Shown: in pieces, positions 1-6,275 of the stretch
How positions within the stretch are numbered: position 1 is the stretch's first letter
Layout: each line of letters begins with the position of its first letter
Source: Spirochaetaceae bacterium
GTDB lineage: Bacteria; Spirochaetota; Spirochaetia; Treponematales; Breznakiellaceae
Direction of reading: 5' to 3'
NCBI GenBank assembly: GCA_031278295.1
Contig: JAITKQ010000011.1
Span: 1-18,088, forward strand
DNA length: 18,088 bases
Made by a program: the position numbers and the translations under genes
The notes under the pieces: generated by a model
Databases searched by the model: none
The model's input: only the letters and a program-made list of their open reading frames with translations
Told to the model about the DNA's origin: nothing

Positions 1-11
1 TACACGGTCTA

Positions 12-173
12 TTAACCGTTACTTCCCGCTGACGGAGTAGCAGTCTCAAGTTTAACAGGCAGGCCGCTTTCATTGCCCAAAACTCGCTTTTCACGGGTAG
101 GGGCAACGACATGTCTTTCATCCTTACCGATGTTGGTGGAGGTTTTTACTACCCTGTCATTCGTTGCTACCAT
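12..173 (-). CDS. small hypothetical ORF (53 aa), uncertain
   Basis: This is a 54-codon minus-strand reading frame from an ATG at 173 to a TAA at 12-14. I do not recognise the product. It is hydrophilic, rich in Thr, Val, Lys and Asn, with no membrane segment, signal peptide or cysteine. It begins MVATNDRVVKTSTN and ends in a Ser/Gly/Asn-rich tail. Its ATG lies in the base of the hairpin at 172-200, and no clear Shine-Dalgarno sequence precedes it, which argues against normal translation. A short inverted repeat (ACGGT/ACCGT, 4-8 and 15-19) overlaps its stop codon. It could instead be part of a structured RNA or a mobile-element remnant. Confidence is low; what is certain is only that the frame is open. 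Confidence 0.22.
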   Translation of the reverse strand: MVATNDRVVKTSTNIGKDERHVVAPTREKRVLGNESGLPVKLETATPSAGSNG

Positions 174-200
174 CCCAAGGCTGCACCGCAGCCTTGGGAT
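172..200. repeat. perfect 12-bp inverted repeat (hairpin)
   Basis: ATCCCAAGGCTG (172-183) and CAGCCTTGGGAT (189-200) are exact reverse complements separated by the 5-base loop CACCG. The stem is strong. On the plus strand it is followed by TTGCCTTAGG rather than a T run, so it is not a classical intrinsic terminator. It may be a Rho-type or bidirectional terminator stem, the end of a mobile element, or a REP-like hairpin. It sits 30 bases from the minisatellite. Confidence 0.7.
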
Positions 201-230
201 TTGCCTTAGGTTGGATATGAACAGTAGACA

Positions 231-529
231 CTACAGGGGGGGGCTGACCCTACAGAGGGGCCTGACCCCGCAGAGGGGGGCTGACCCTACAGGAGAGGCT
301 GACCCTACAGGGGAGGCTGGCCCTACAGGGGGCCTGCCCTACGAGGGGGCTGATCCTACAGGAGGGCCTGACCCCGCAGGGGCCTGCCCTACAGAGGTGG
401 CCTGACCCTACAGGGGGACTGATCCTACAGGGGGGCCTGACCCCGCAGGGGGTCTGACCCTACAGGGGGGCCTGACCCTACAGAGGGGGCTGACCCTACA
501 GGGGAGACTGACCCCGCAGGGGGGCTGAC
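231..529. repeat. degenerate minisatellite, about 17 units of 15-19 bp
   Basis: About 17 head-to-tail units follow the pattern CTACAGGGGGGCCTGACC, with length changes mainly in the G run, so units range from about 15 to 19 bp and no reading frame is kept through the array. A minority type with CCGCAG in place of CTACAG occurs at units 3, 9, 13 and 17. At each unit junction CCTG-ACCCTA-CAGG can form a small stem, and the CTG and CAG arms survive in nearly all variants, including the CCGCAG type. The array is strongly strand-asymmetric: the plus strand carries a run of three or more G in almost every unit. It lies directly upstream of a yejE remnant. There are no unique spacers, so it is not a CRISPR array. 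Confidence 0.95.
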
Positions 530-864
530 AACACAAAACCGGTATCGGGAAGACGGCTGACAGGCAGGGAACGCTTCAAACGGAACAGACGAGGCTGGCT
601 GTCGCCATGGATTTTTGCGGCGCTGCTTGGTTTCAGCCTTTTTCGGAATTTATAGCCAAGGATAGCCCGGTCCTAGCCCGCTTCGACGGGAAGTTCTACT
701 TTCCTGCCTTCAAAAACTATTCAGGGCTGAGGTTTGGCGGCGAATTCGACATAAACACGGACTACCGCAATCCATACATCTCAAGTCCGATCAACGAGAA
801 AGGCCGGTTGCTTACCGCGCCCATACATTTCAGCTACAACACGGTAAATTCCGCGCGAAAATGA
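530..864 (+). pseudogene. yejE: yejE remnant (ABC oligopeptide transporter permease, N-terminal part)
   Basis: YejE is an inner-membrane permease of the YejABEF oligopeptide/microcin C importer, usually about 340 residues. The frame through 569-643 encodes RFKRNRRGWLSPWIF and the first membrane helix; the frame from about 644 then continues SEFIAKDSPVLARFDGKFYF, then FGGEFDINTDYRNPY and SYNTVN. This matches the N-terminal hundred residues typical of YejE (known forms read NRRGYWSLWIF, SELIAN, FGG, ADYRDP). The two halves are in different frames. The break falls at the T5 run 639-643, where one more T would restore continuity. No start codon is available between the minisatellite and the match, and the homology stops near 850, followed by a few unrelated codons and TGA. 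At least two thirds of the protein, including the permease domain, is missing. It converges on pduV. Clearly nonfunctional unless assembly errors are involved; even then it remains truncated. Confidence 0.85.
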
Positions 865-869
865 GCGCG
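852..869 (-). terminator. weak candidate hairpin at the end of the pdu operon
   Basis: CGCGC (852-856) and GCGCG (865-869) can pair around an 8-base loop a few bases beyond the pduV stop. On the minus strand it is followed by GAATTTACC, with no proper U tract, so termination here is doubtful. I saw no better terminator between pduV and the minisatellite, so operon transcripts may continue antisense through the yejE remnant. Confidence 0.22.
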
Positions 870-873
870 TACG

Positions 874-1302
874 TCACCTTGTCTCAAGGTAGCCCGTCAG
901 GGTCTCGAAACCCTGCCCTGTAAGGGCCGAAACCGCGAAAACAGGGGTGGCTCCTGCCAGGACGAGCCGTTTACGGACAAACTCAACTTCCTCCGCGCCG
1001 CCAATATCCGCCTTTGTTACCAAGCCGGCTACGGGGCAGTTAAACATGGAGGCAAGCCCTGCCATAAGCTGGTAGTGCCTGTTGCCGCAATCCAGCGCGA
1101 GCAGCATCAGGCCGGCTTCGGAGGAACTGCTTATCAGGCGGTTCCAGTACCACCGGCCTTCAAGGTATTCGCCGGGGGTGTCTATCGCCGCGCCGATCTG
1201 GATGATGGTCTGGGTTTTCTGACTAACCAGGGGAAGTCCGGCCAGCCTCTGACACAGGGTGGTTTTGCCGCAGGAAACCGGGCCGGCCACCATCACACGC
1301 AT
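874..1302 (-). CDS. pduV: PduV/EutP-type small GTPase-like protein
   Basis: A 142-residue P-loop protein of the EutP/PduV family, the usual length. The Walker A motif GPVSCGKT spans residues 7-14, the G3-like DTPGEYLE follows, the G4-like TKAD replaces NKxD, and a G5-like SAL sits near the end. In Salmonella PduV associates with the microcompartment exterior through the PduU shell protein and affects compartment movement; its nucleotide chemistry is poorly defined. Here its ATG overlaps the pduU stop by one base (TGATG), which supports translational coupling and the PduU-PduV partnership. It is the last gene of the operon and converges on the yejE remnant. The assignment to PduV rather than EutP rests on the surrounding pdu genes. 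Confidence 0.9.
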   Translation of the reverse strand: MRVMVAGPVSCGKTTLCQRLAGLPLVSQKTQTIIQIGAAIDTPGEYLEGRWYWNRLISSSSEAGLMLLALDCGNRHYQLMAGLASMFNCPVAGLVTKADIGGAEEVEFVRKRLVLAGATPVFAVSALTGQGFETLTGYLETR

Positions 1303-1649
1303 CAGGTCCTCGTTATCTCGGCGGGAAAGAATTTGAGGGTGTCTGTGAGGACGCGCATTATGTCACGCAGCGCGGATTCCACGCTGGAAGTATCCCCGGA
1401 AATGACGAGGGAGCCTGAAAAGCGATCCACGAACACCAGCTTTACATTGGCGGCCTTGGTCGCCACATCCGCGCCTATTATCGCGCCCTCGCTGGGGGTT
1501 ATTGTGAGGATTCCCAGCGCGCCGCTGTCAATGTCAATGGCGCCGAGTTTTCTGTACAGATCGGGATCGGGCTTGGAGATAAGATGGCAAAGCGTAACCT
1601 GCTTGCCCGGTACAAATTCCTGAATGAACCGCTGTTTTTCTTCACTCAT
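1302..1649 (-). CDS. pduU: PduU/EutS-type circularly permuted BMC shell protein
   Basis: 115 residues with the PduU/EutS signature. The N-terminal segment RFIQEFVPGKQVTL forms, in known structures, a six-stranded beta-barrel that plugs the hexamer pore. It is followed by a circularly permuted BMC domain with GALGILTITPSEGAIIGADV, ATKAAN and the DRFSGSLVISGD motif. The C-terminus FFPAEITRT also matches the family. It is a minor facet protein of the shell and the probable anchor for PduV, encoded immediately downstream. The ATG is preceded by AAGGA at suitable spacing, and a 33-base gap separates it from the upstream kinase gene. Confidence 0.93.
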   Translation of the reverse strand: MSEEKQRFIQEFVPGKQVTLCHLISKPDPDLYRKLGAIDIDSGALGILTITPSEGAIIGADVATKAANVKLVFVDRFSGSLVISGDTSSVESALRDIMRVLTDTLKFFPAEITRT

Positions 1650-1682
1650 AACATTTCCTTACACATTCGGGCAAACGGTAAT

Positions 1683-2957
1683 TCACCAAAGACCCGTATC
1701 CCCCGTCTCTTCCAGAAAGAAGGCCGCCGTATCTTTAACTATGTCCGTTATGTCTTCAGCCGAAGAAACGCCGTTTCTACGCATAATAAGGTTGTAGGCT
1801 GTGGTCATTGCCATAGCGCGGGCCTTGTTGCGCGCCAAAGTATCCGCAAGTACGTCAAAGTCCGGCGTCTCGACATAAGCGCCGATCCTGCTGCATATCT
1901 GGGAACCCATAAAACCGCATACCTCCCGGAGATGCGTCAAAAACAGGGCTTCAAGGTAGTCCGGGTATTCCTTAAATTCATCTTTCGCGTCGCGCAGCCA
2001 GCATTCGGTAAAAACCCTGAAATACTCGTTCAACATACCCTTTATATAACCAAGAATTTCCCCCCTGTACCGCGCCCTTTCCTCCGAATTCCAGTCTTCG
2101 TGATAGAACCATGTGTCGTAGGTATAGACCAGGTTGCCCAAAAGATAACCGCTGTCGGATGAAAACGGCCCCATGTGGGTATATTCCATGTCGATTATCT
2201 TCATCCGGGAACCCTCGATCATCGTGTTGGACGTGTGAAGGTCTCCATGAACGAGGCATTCCTGCTTTTTCATGTAGATGTCCCTTAGCTTCAACAGTTC
2301 CAGCCTAACCTCGCGCCTGCCCCAGAAGAAGTCGGACGCGGCTTTGTGTAGGGGATCCGGCTCTTCGTCGCTGTCCAGACCGGCAAATATGGTTTTTCTC
2401 TGGAATAGAATACTCTCCATTACCAGGCTCATGTCGGGGCTTGTAAAGCGGATACCCAGTTCTTTATGTACACGCTGATCGACAAAAATCTCCGACGTAT
2501 AGAAGTTGCATTTAGCGATGAACTCGCCCATCAACTTCGGGAAAAACGGGTAGCGCCGCCCGTGCGACAGACCGAAGCGCATTATACCCAGGTGGCCGCA
2601 ATCCTCGCAGATGTAGAGGTTGTTCTCCTTGTCTACATGGAGCACTTCGGGTACAAATTGGGGGACTATGGCGGAACGTATCTTCATTATGTCAACTTCC
2701 GATGCGCTGCGATCCACAGGCAACGGGTAAACGCCTTCGCCGAAGGCCTTGAGGAACGGTTTTGCCTGTTTCAGGATGACGGAATTCCCGCCATCGTCCC
2801 AAATCCGGTATATGTAATTGACATATCCGTCGCCGTCTAACTCAGTCCTCAGCAGTTCCCGCGAATTCAGCCCTGCGGGGCCGCTGCCGCCAAAAAGATC
2901 CGTGCGTTCCAGGACATAGTTCTTTGCCTTCTCCACATCCAGATCACGGTAGGACAT
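1683..2957 (-). CDS. S-methyl-5-thioribose kinase-like sugar kinase (MtnK family) within the pdu operon
   Basis: A 424-residue kinase of the aminoglycoside/choline kinase fold. Its closest recognisable relatives are 5-methylthioribose kinases (MtnK, about 400 residues). Seen: LDGDGYVNYIYRIWD near 40-54 (MtnK: IGDGNLNYVFHIYD), the nucleotide-site lysine in ILKQAKPF near 63, YPLPVDRSASE near 77, catalytic HGDLH at 238-242 and metal-binding DME at 256-258 (MtnK has DPE), then GPFSSDSGYLLGNL. The catalytic set looks intact. ATG 2957 is chosen, with GGAG upstream; a TTG three bases earlier is also possible. It sits between pduT and pduU with 30- and 33-base gaps, so it is co-transcribed with compartment genes, where Salmonella has no kinase. 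No encapsulation-peptide-like helix is evident at its N-terminus. Inference: it may phosphorylate 5-deoxyribose or methylthioribose derived from adenosyl by-products; another pentose or amino-alcohol substrate is possible. Fold assignment is strong, substrate unknown. Confidence 0.8.
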   Translation of the reverse strand: MSYRDLDVEKAKNYVLERTDLFGGSGPAGLNSRELLRTELDGDGYVNYIYRIWDDGGNSVILKQAKPFLKAFGEGVYPLPVDRSASEVDIMKIRSAIVPQFVPEVLHVDKENNLYICEDCGHLGIMRFGLSHGRRYPFFPKLMGEFIAKCNFYTSEIFVDQRVHKELGIRFTSPDMSLVMESILFQRKTIFAGLDSDEEPDPLHKAASDFFWGRREVRLELLKLRDIYMKKQECLVHGDLHTSNTMIEGSRMKIIDMEYTHMGPFSSDSGYLLGNLVYTYDTWFYHEDWNSEERARYRGEILGYIKGMLNEYFRVFTECWLRDAKDEFKEYPDYLEALFLTHLREVCGFMGSQICSRIGAYVETPDFDVLADTLARNKARAMAMTTAYNLIMRRNGVSSAEDITDIVKDTAAFFLEETGDTGLW

Positions 2958-2987
2958 CAACGGTTCTCCAAAAAATTTACGGGCCTG

Positions 2988-3533
2988 CTAGAACAGACTC
3001 GCAATGAGTTCTTTACGCGGCTTGGGTATCACGATTCTGTTTACCAGCATACCGCTGTCCATCTGCGGCCTTACCGCGCTTTCCACGGCCGCTTCCACCG
3101 CGGCGGTGTCGCCGGTAAGCACGACAAAGCTCTTGCCGCCAATACCGGTGCCAAGCCGGATGTCGATAAGCTCCACATTGGCCGCTTTCACCGCGGTATC
3201 CGCCGCCAAAATTGAACTCATGACGGAGTAAAATTCCATGACGCCGATGGCGTCCGGTTTTTCCGGCATGGTGGATTGGTTGATGGCCCGCACCACCTGG
3301 GGATGGACCCGCGGCAGAACGAGCGAGGCCACCATAAAGCCCTTTGCCATGGACACGCCCTTTTGTACGGCCTTTTCCACATTGGAAACCTTGCCGGCCA
3401 CCAGTATGTAGTACTTTCCGGGACAGGAGGCTTTGGCAAACAACAGATCAACCTGTGCGGTTTTAAGCATCGCGTCGGCGATCTCGATTCCTCCGGCTAT
3501 GCTTGTAAGTTCCAGAAAACCAATAGTGTCCAT
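2988..3533 (-). CDS. pduT: PduT, tandem-BMC trimeric shell protein with Fe-S pore cysteine
   Basis: 181 residues with two BMC domains in tandem (about 3-90 and 95-175; each has GVMEF/GFLEL-like starts and a terminal RIVIPKP or SLVLPRVHP segment). Cys37 in KASCPGKYY corresponds to Cys38 of Salmonella PduT, which ligates the [4Fe-4S] cluster at the trimer's central pore. The protein therefore probably passes electrons across the shell or supplies a cluster to enzymes inside. The start ATG overlaps the pduS stop by one base (TGATG), giving tight coupling to its presumed redox partner PduS. Confidence 0.95.
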   Translation of the reverse strand: MDTIGFLELTSIAGGIEIADAMLKTAQVDLLFAKASCPGKYYILVAGKVSNVEKAVQKGVSMAKGFMVASLVLPRVHPQVVRAINQSTMPEKPDAIGVMEFYSVMSSILAADTAVKAANVELIDIRLGTGIGGKSFVVLTGDTAAVEAAVESAVRPQMDSGMLVNRIVIPKPRKELIASLF

Positions 3534-4873
3534 CAGGCCTCCCTCTCAATAACGATTACCGAGTCCGCGGAAACAACCCGTCCCGGGATACTGGCGTGGA
3601 CATTGGCGCTTGGCTTGCCTTCCGCGGCCTTCGCGATAAGCTGTCCGCATTCAACAGTGTCCCCCGCGGAAACTACCGGCACGGCTGGCGCTCCGATATG
3701 CTGAGAGCAGGGAATCCGCACCCGTTTCGGCGCAAGCTCTATGTAGTTTTCCTCCCAGTTGGCGTACTCCTCCAGAAGCCCCATGCGGGCCATGATCTTT
3801 TTTGGCGAGATCTTACGGTAGTTCCGCATGGGGGAGGGATACAGGGCTTCCTTCTGCTCAAACCTCTCGCCCTTGAGTCGGGATTTCACGTACTTGTTCA
3901 CCTGTCGGGGTGAAAGAGCCATCGGGCAGGCAAAGGTCTCGCATACCCCGCACCCGCAGCAGATAAGTGCCTCCCGCAAAATATCGTCCGCCTCCAGCGC
4001 TTTGTCAAAGTCCATCATAGCCATTTTTCGCATAATCCGGTGGGGACGAAGACTGTGACCGATCAGGCGGCGGGGGCAGAGATCGGTACAGAAAGAACAC
4101 TGGATACAGGCGGACTTGGCCCGTGACAGAATTTGCCGTACCGTGGCGGCGTCGTTCCTTGCAATGAAATTCCCCTCACCGGGAAGCGCCAGTATACCGG
4201 AAGTGACCTTGGTAACCGGCAAATTTTCCGCTTCTACGCCGTGGTACACCCCGCCCATCATCGGGCCGCCGGCGATGATGTTAAAGCCGTCTATACCGGC
4301 CCCGCCGCAGGCCGCTATACACTCGGCAAAGCTGGCGCCGACGGGGGCGCGCAGAACGGCGGGCCTCTTTACCCTGCCGGCCACGGTCAAAAATTTATGT
4401 GTCAGCGGCTTGCCGGAAAGTGCGTCGTAAATGGCGAGCATGGTCGCGGCGTTTGAAACAAGGGCGCCCACTTTGAGGGGTATCTGCCCGGGCGGCACTA
4501 TACGGCCCGTGATGTCGTAAACCAGCATCTGCTCGTCACCGGCGGGGTAGTAGTTGTCCAGCTTAAATATCCGCGCATCCGATTTTTTTTCCGCGATGGC
4601 CCTTTCAATGCTCGCGATCTCTTCGGTGTTTACCGCCTTTACCGCGATAAAAACCTTTCCCGCTTCTACCAGGTCGGCGGTCTCTTTCAGCGCGTCGAGG
4701 ATTTGGCCGGCGAAATTCCGCAGTATGTACTTGTCCGTGTGGAGCAGGGGTTCACACTCGGCGGCGTTCAGCAACAGGTACTCCACCTTGCAATTCAGCT
4801 TGATATGAGTCGGAAACCCCGCCCCGCCTTCGCCTACCAGCCCGGCGTCAAACACTTTGTCCAAAAGGCTCAT
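3533..4873 (-). CDS. pduS: PduS, RnfC-like flavin/Fe-S protein (cobalamin reductase role)
   Basis: 446 residues from ATG 4873 (MSLLDKVFDAG), preceded by GAGGG; the frame stays open upstream into pduP but that extension has no family match. Seen: the FMN/NADH-site motif GEGGAGFPTHIK at 14-25 as in RnfC and complex I 51-kDa proteins, a first [4Fe-4S] set CIQCSFCTDLC at 256-266, a second cysteine group CCGCGVCETFAC at 305-316, and a C-terminal lipoyl-like region. Salmonella PduS is a cytosolic-face/compartment flavoprotein that reduces cob(III)alamin for PduO and is thought to interact with PduT. Here it starts 19 bases after pduP and is coupled to pduT. With no pduQ in the operon, PduS may also matter for NADH reoxidation (inference). 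Confidence 0.95.
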   Translation of the reverse strand: MSLLDKVFDAGLVGEGGAGFPTHIKLNCKVEYLLLNAAECEPLLHTDKYILRNFAGQILDALKETADLVEAGKVFIAVKAVNTEEIASIERAIAEKKSDARIFKLDNYYPAGDEQMLVYDITGRIVPPGQIPLKVGALVSNAATMLAIYDALSGKPLTHKFLTVAGRVKRPAVLRAPVGASFAECIAACGGAGIDGFNIIAGGPMMGGVYHGVEAENLPVTKVTSGILALPGEGNFIARNDAATVRQILSRAKSACIQCSFCTDLCPRRLIGHSLRPHRIMRKMAMMDFDKALEADDILREALICCGCGVCETFACPMALSPRQVNKYVKSRLKGERFEQKEALYPSPMRNYRKISPKKIMARMGLLEEYANWEENYIELAPKRVRIPCSQHIGAPAVPVVSAGDTVECGQLIAKAAEGKPSANVHASIPGRVVSADSVIVIEREA

Positions 4874-4892
4874 AAGACCCTCGTTTTCCCGC

Positions 4893-6275
4893 TTACTTAA
4901 TATTGAAGCTGTCTGCCAGCACACAGCGCCGTTTTCTGGTAAAGGTCTTTGCCGATGTAAGCCCCTCGCCGGTCGGCCCCGCGATAGTAAACGTGGTGTA
5001 GCCCTCGCCCCCAACCCCGATACCGGCGTAGGACGGCGCGTTCTTGACAAATATGGTGGTCTGTATCGCCTTTGCAAGCGCGGAAAGGTGTTCCACATTC
5101 CGGCTGTGCATGATGGCCGTGTGCCGGAAGCCGTGTTCAACTTCAATCGCCTTCCGTACCGCGTCGTCAAAATCTTTTACCCTTACAAGCGGGAGGACGG
5201 GCATCATCAGTTCATGCTGCACAAAGGGATGGTCAAACGGAAGCTCCATGCTCAGAACCCTGACTTTAGCGTCTATTTTCAGCCCCACGCTTTCGGCGAT
5301 TACCTGGGCCGAGCGCCCGATGAAGTTCTTGGCGGGTGCGCCCTTGCTCAAAAGCTGTTCCTCAAGCCGTTTCAGGGTAGCCGCATCTTCGATAAAATGG
5401 GCGAGGCCGCTTCCCCGCATACAGAAGAGGAGGTAATCGGCGATTTTCTCGACCGCCAGCACCTCTTTCTCGGCAACGCAGGGCAGGTTGTGGTCAAAAC
5501 TACAACCCTTGATGATGTCAAGCGCCGCCTTCTCTATGTTGGCGCTCTCGTCGATCACCGCGGGCGGGTTACCCGCGCCCGCCCCTATCGCCTTTTTCCC
5601 GGAGGCGAGTACCGCCTTTACAACGCCGGGACCGCCGGTCGCTACCAGCATATTGATCTTTGGGTGGGCCATCATGATGCCGGCCTGCTCCAAAGTCGGG
5701 TTCTGAACGGCGGTGATCAGGTTGGGCGGGGCCCCCGCGGCGATGATGGCGCGGTTGATAAGCTCTATCGTTTTAAGCGATACGTTTTTGGCGGTAGGGT
5801 GGGGGGAAAATACCACGCTGTTACCCGCGGCCAACATCCCTATAGAGTTGCAGAACAGGGTTTCGGTCGGGTTGGTGGTGGGGGTAATCGCCCCTATAAC
5901 GCCAAACGGTGAAAATTCTATCAGGGTAAGGCCGCTATCCCCTGTGATCGCCTCCGATGTAAGGTCCTCTATGCCGGGGGTTTTATCCGCGACAAGGCGG
6001 TTCTTCAGGATTTTGTCCTGGAGATTCCCCATCCCGGTTTCCTCAACGGTAAGGCGGGAAAGTTCTTCGGCGTTGTCATAGATCACCTTGCGGATAGCCC
6101 CGATGATCCGTGTCCTGTCGGCCAGCGTGAATTTCATGTATTCCTTTTGCGCCCTGAAAGCGGCTTCGACAGCGTCATTCATGCCGGCAAAGATGCCGGA
6201 ATCGCCCGTACCGCCGGTCTGGAGCCTGTTCATAACTTGTCTTACCAAAATATCAATATCAGCTTGTTGAGCCAT
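4893..6275 (-). CDS. pduP: PduP, CoA-acylating propionaldehyde dehydrogenase
   Basis: 460 residues of the aldehyde dehydrogenase superfamily, acylating branch; converts propionaldehyde, CoA and NAD+ to propionyl-CoA and NADH inside the compartment. Residues 5-18 (ADIDILVRQVMNRL) form an amphipathic helix equivalent to the PduP encapsulation peptide, followed by a flexible Gly-rich linker. FGVIGAITPTTNPTET, the GPGVVKA/GAGAGNPP segments and the catalytic Cys266 in DHNLPC are all present. ATG 6275 is supported by GGAGGAG five bases upstream; the gene overlaps pduO by 17 bases. Length matches the Salmonella protein. A long plus-strand open frame over this gene is only its antisense shadow. Confidence 0.96.
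   Translation of the reverse strand: MAQQADIDILVRQVMNRLQTGGTGDSGIFAGMNDAVEAAFRAQKEYMKFTLADRTRIIGAIRKVIYDNAEELSRLTVEETGMGNLQDKILKNRLVADKTPGIEDLTSEAITGDSGLTLIEFSPFGVIGAITPTTNPTETLFCNSIGMLAAGNSVVFSPHPTAKNVSLKTIELINRAIIAAGAPPNLITAVQNPTLEQAGIMMAHPKINMLVATGGPGVVKAVLASGKKAIGAGAGNPPAVIDESANIEKAALDIIKGCSFDHNLPCVAEKEVLAVEKIADYLLFCMRGSGLAHFIEDAATLKRLEEQLLSKGAPAKNFIGRSAQVIAESVGLKIDAKVRVLSMELPFDHPFVQHELMMPVLPLVRVKDFDDAVRKAIEVEHGFRHTAIMHSRNVEHLSALAKAIQTTIFVKNAPSYAGIGVGGEGYTTFTIAGPTGEGLTSAKTFTRKRRCVLADSFNIK

Noticed and set aside
73..405. Plus-strand 110-codon open frame running into the minisatellite
   Set aside because: The repeat units vary in length from 15 to 19 bp, so the frame drifts through the array, and the product has no family features. 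It is open only because the repeat is poor in stops.
231..529. CRISPR array
   Set aside because: Units are contiguous and degenerate, 15-19 bp long, with no unique spacers and no cas genes nearby.
231..529. Stable G-quadruplex cluster
   Set aside because: G runs recur only about every 18 bases, so loops between runs would be too long for typical stable quadruplexes, although the strand is G-rich.
607..864. Intact 85-residue plus-strand protein
   Set aside because: Its first 13 or so residues are out of frame with the YejE match that continues from the upstream bases, and the homology ends abruptly; it is a remnant.
1302..1649. Ethanolamine (Eut) rather than propanediol compartment
   Set aside because: PduU and PduV have Eut counterparts (EutS, EutP), but the operon encodes PduCDE diol dehydratase and PduGH reactivase, with no EutBC ammonia lyase.
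3533..5170. 545-residue version of PduS
   Set aside because: The extra N-terminal 99 residues overlap pduP and are Arg/Pro-rich shadow sequence; PduS homology and a ribosome site start at 4873.
4857..5912. 351-codon plus-strand open frame
   Set aside because: It lies antisense to pduP and the start of pduS, lacks any recognisable domain and reflects codon bias of the true minus-strand genes.
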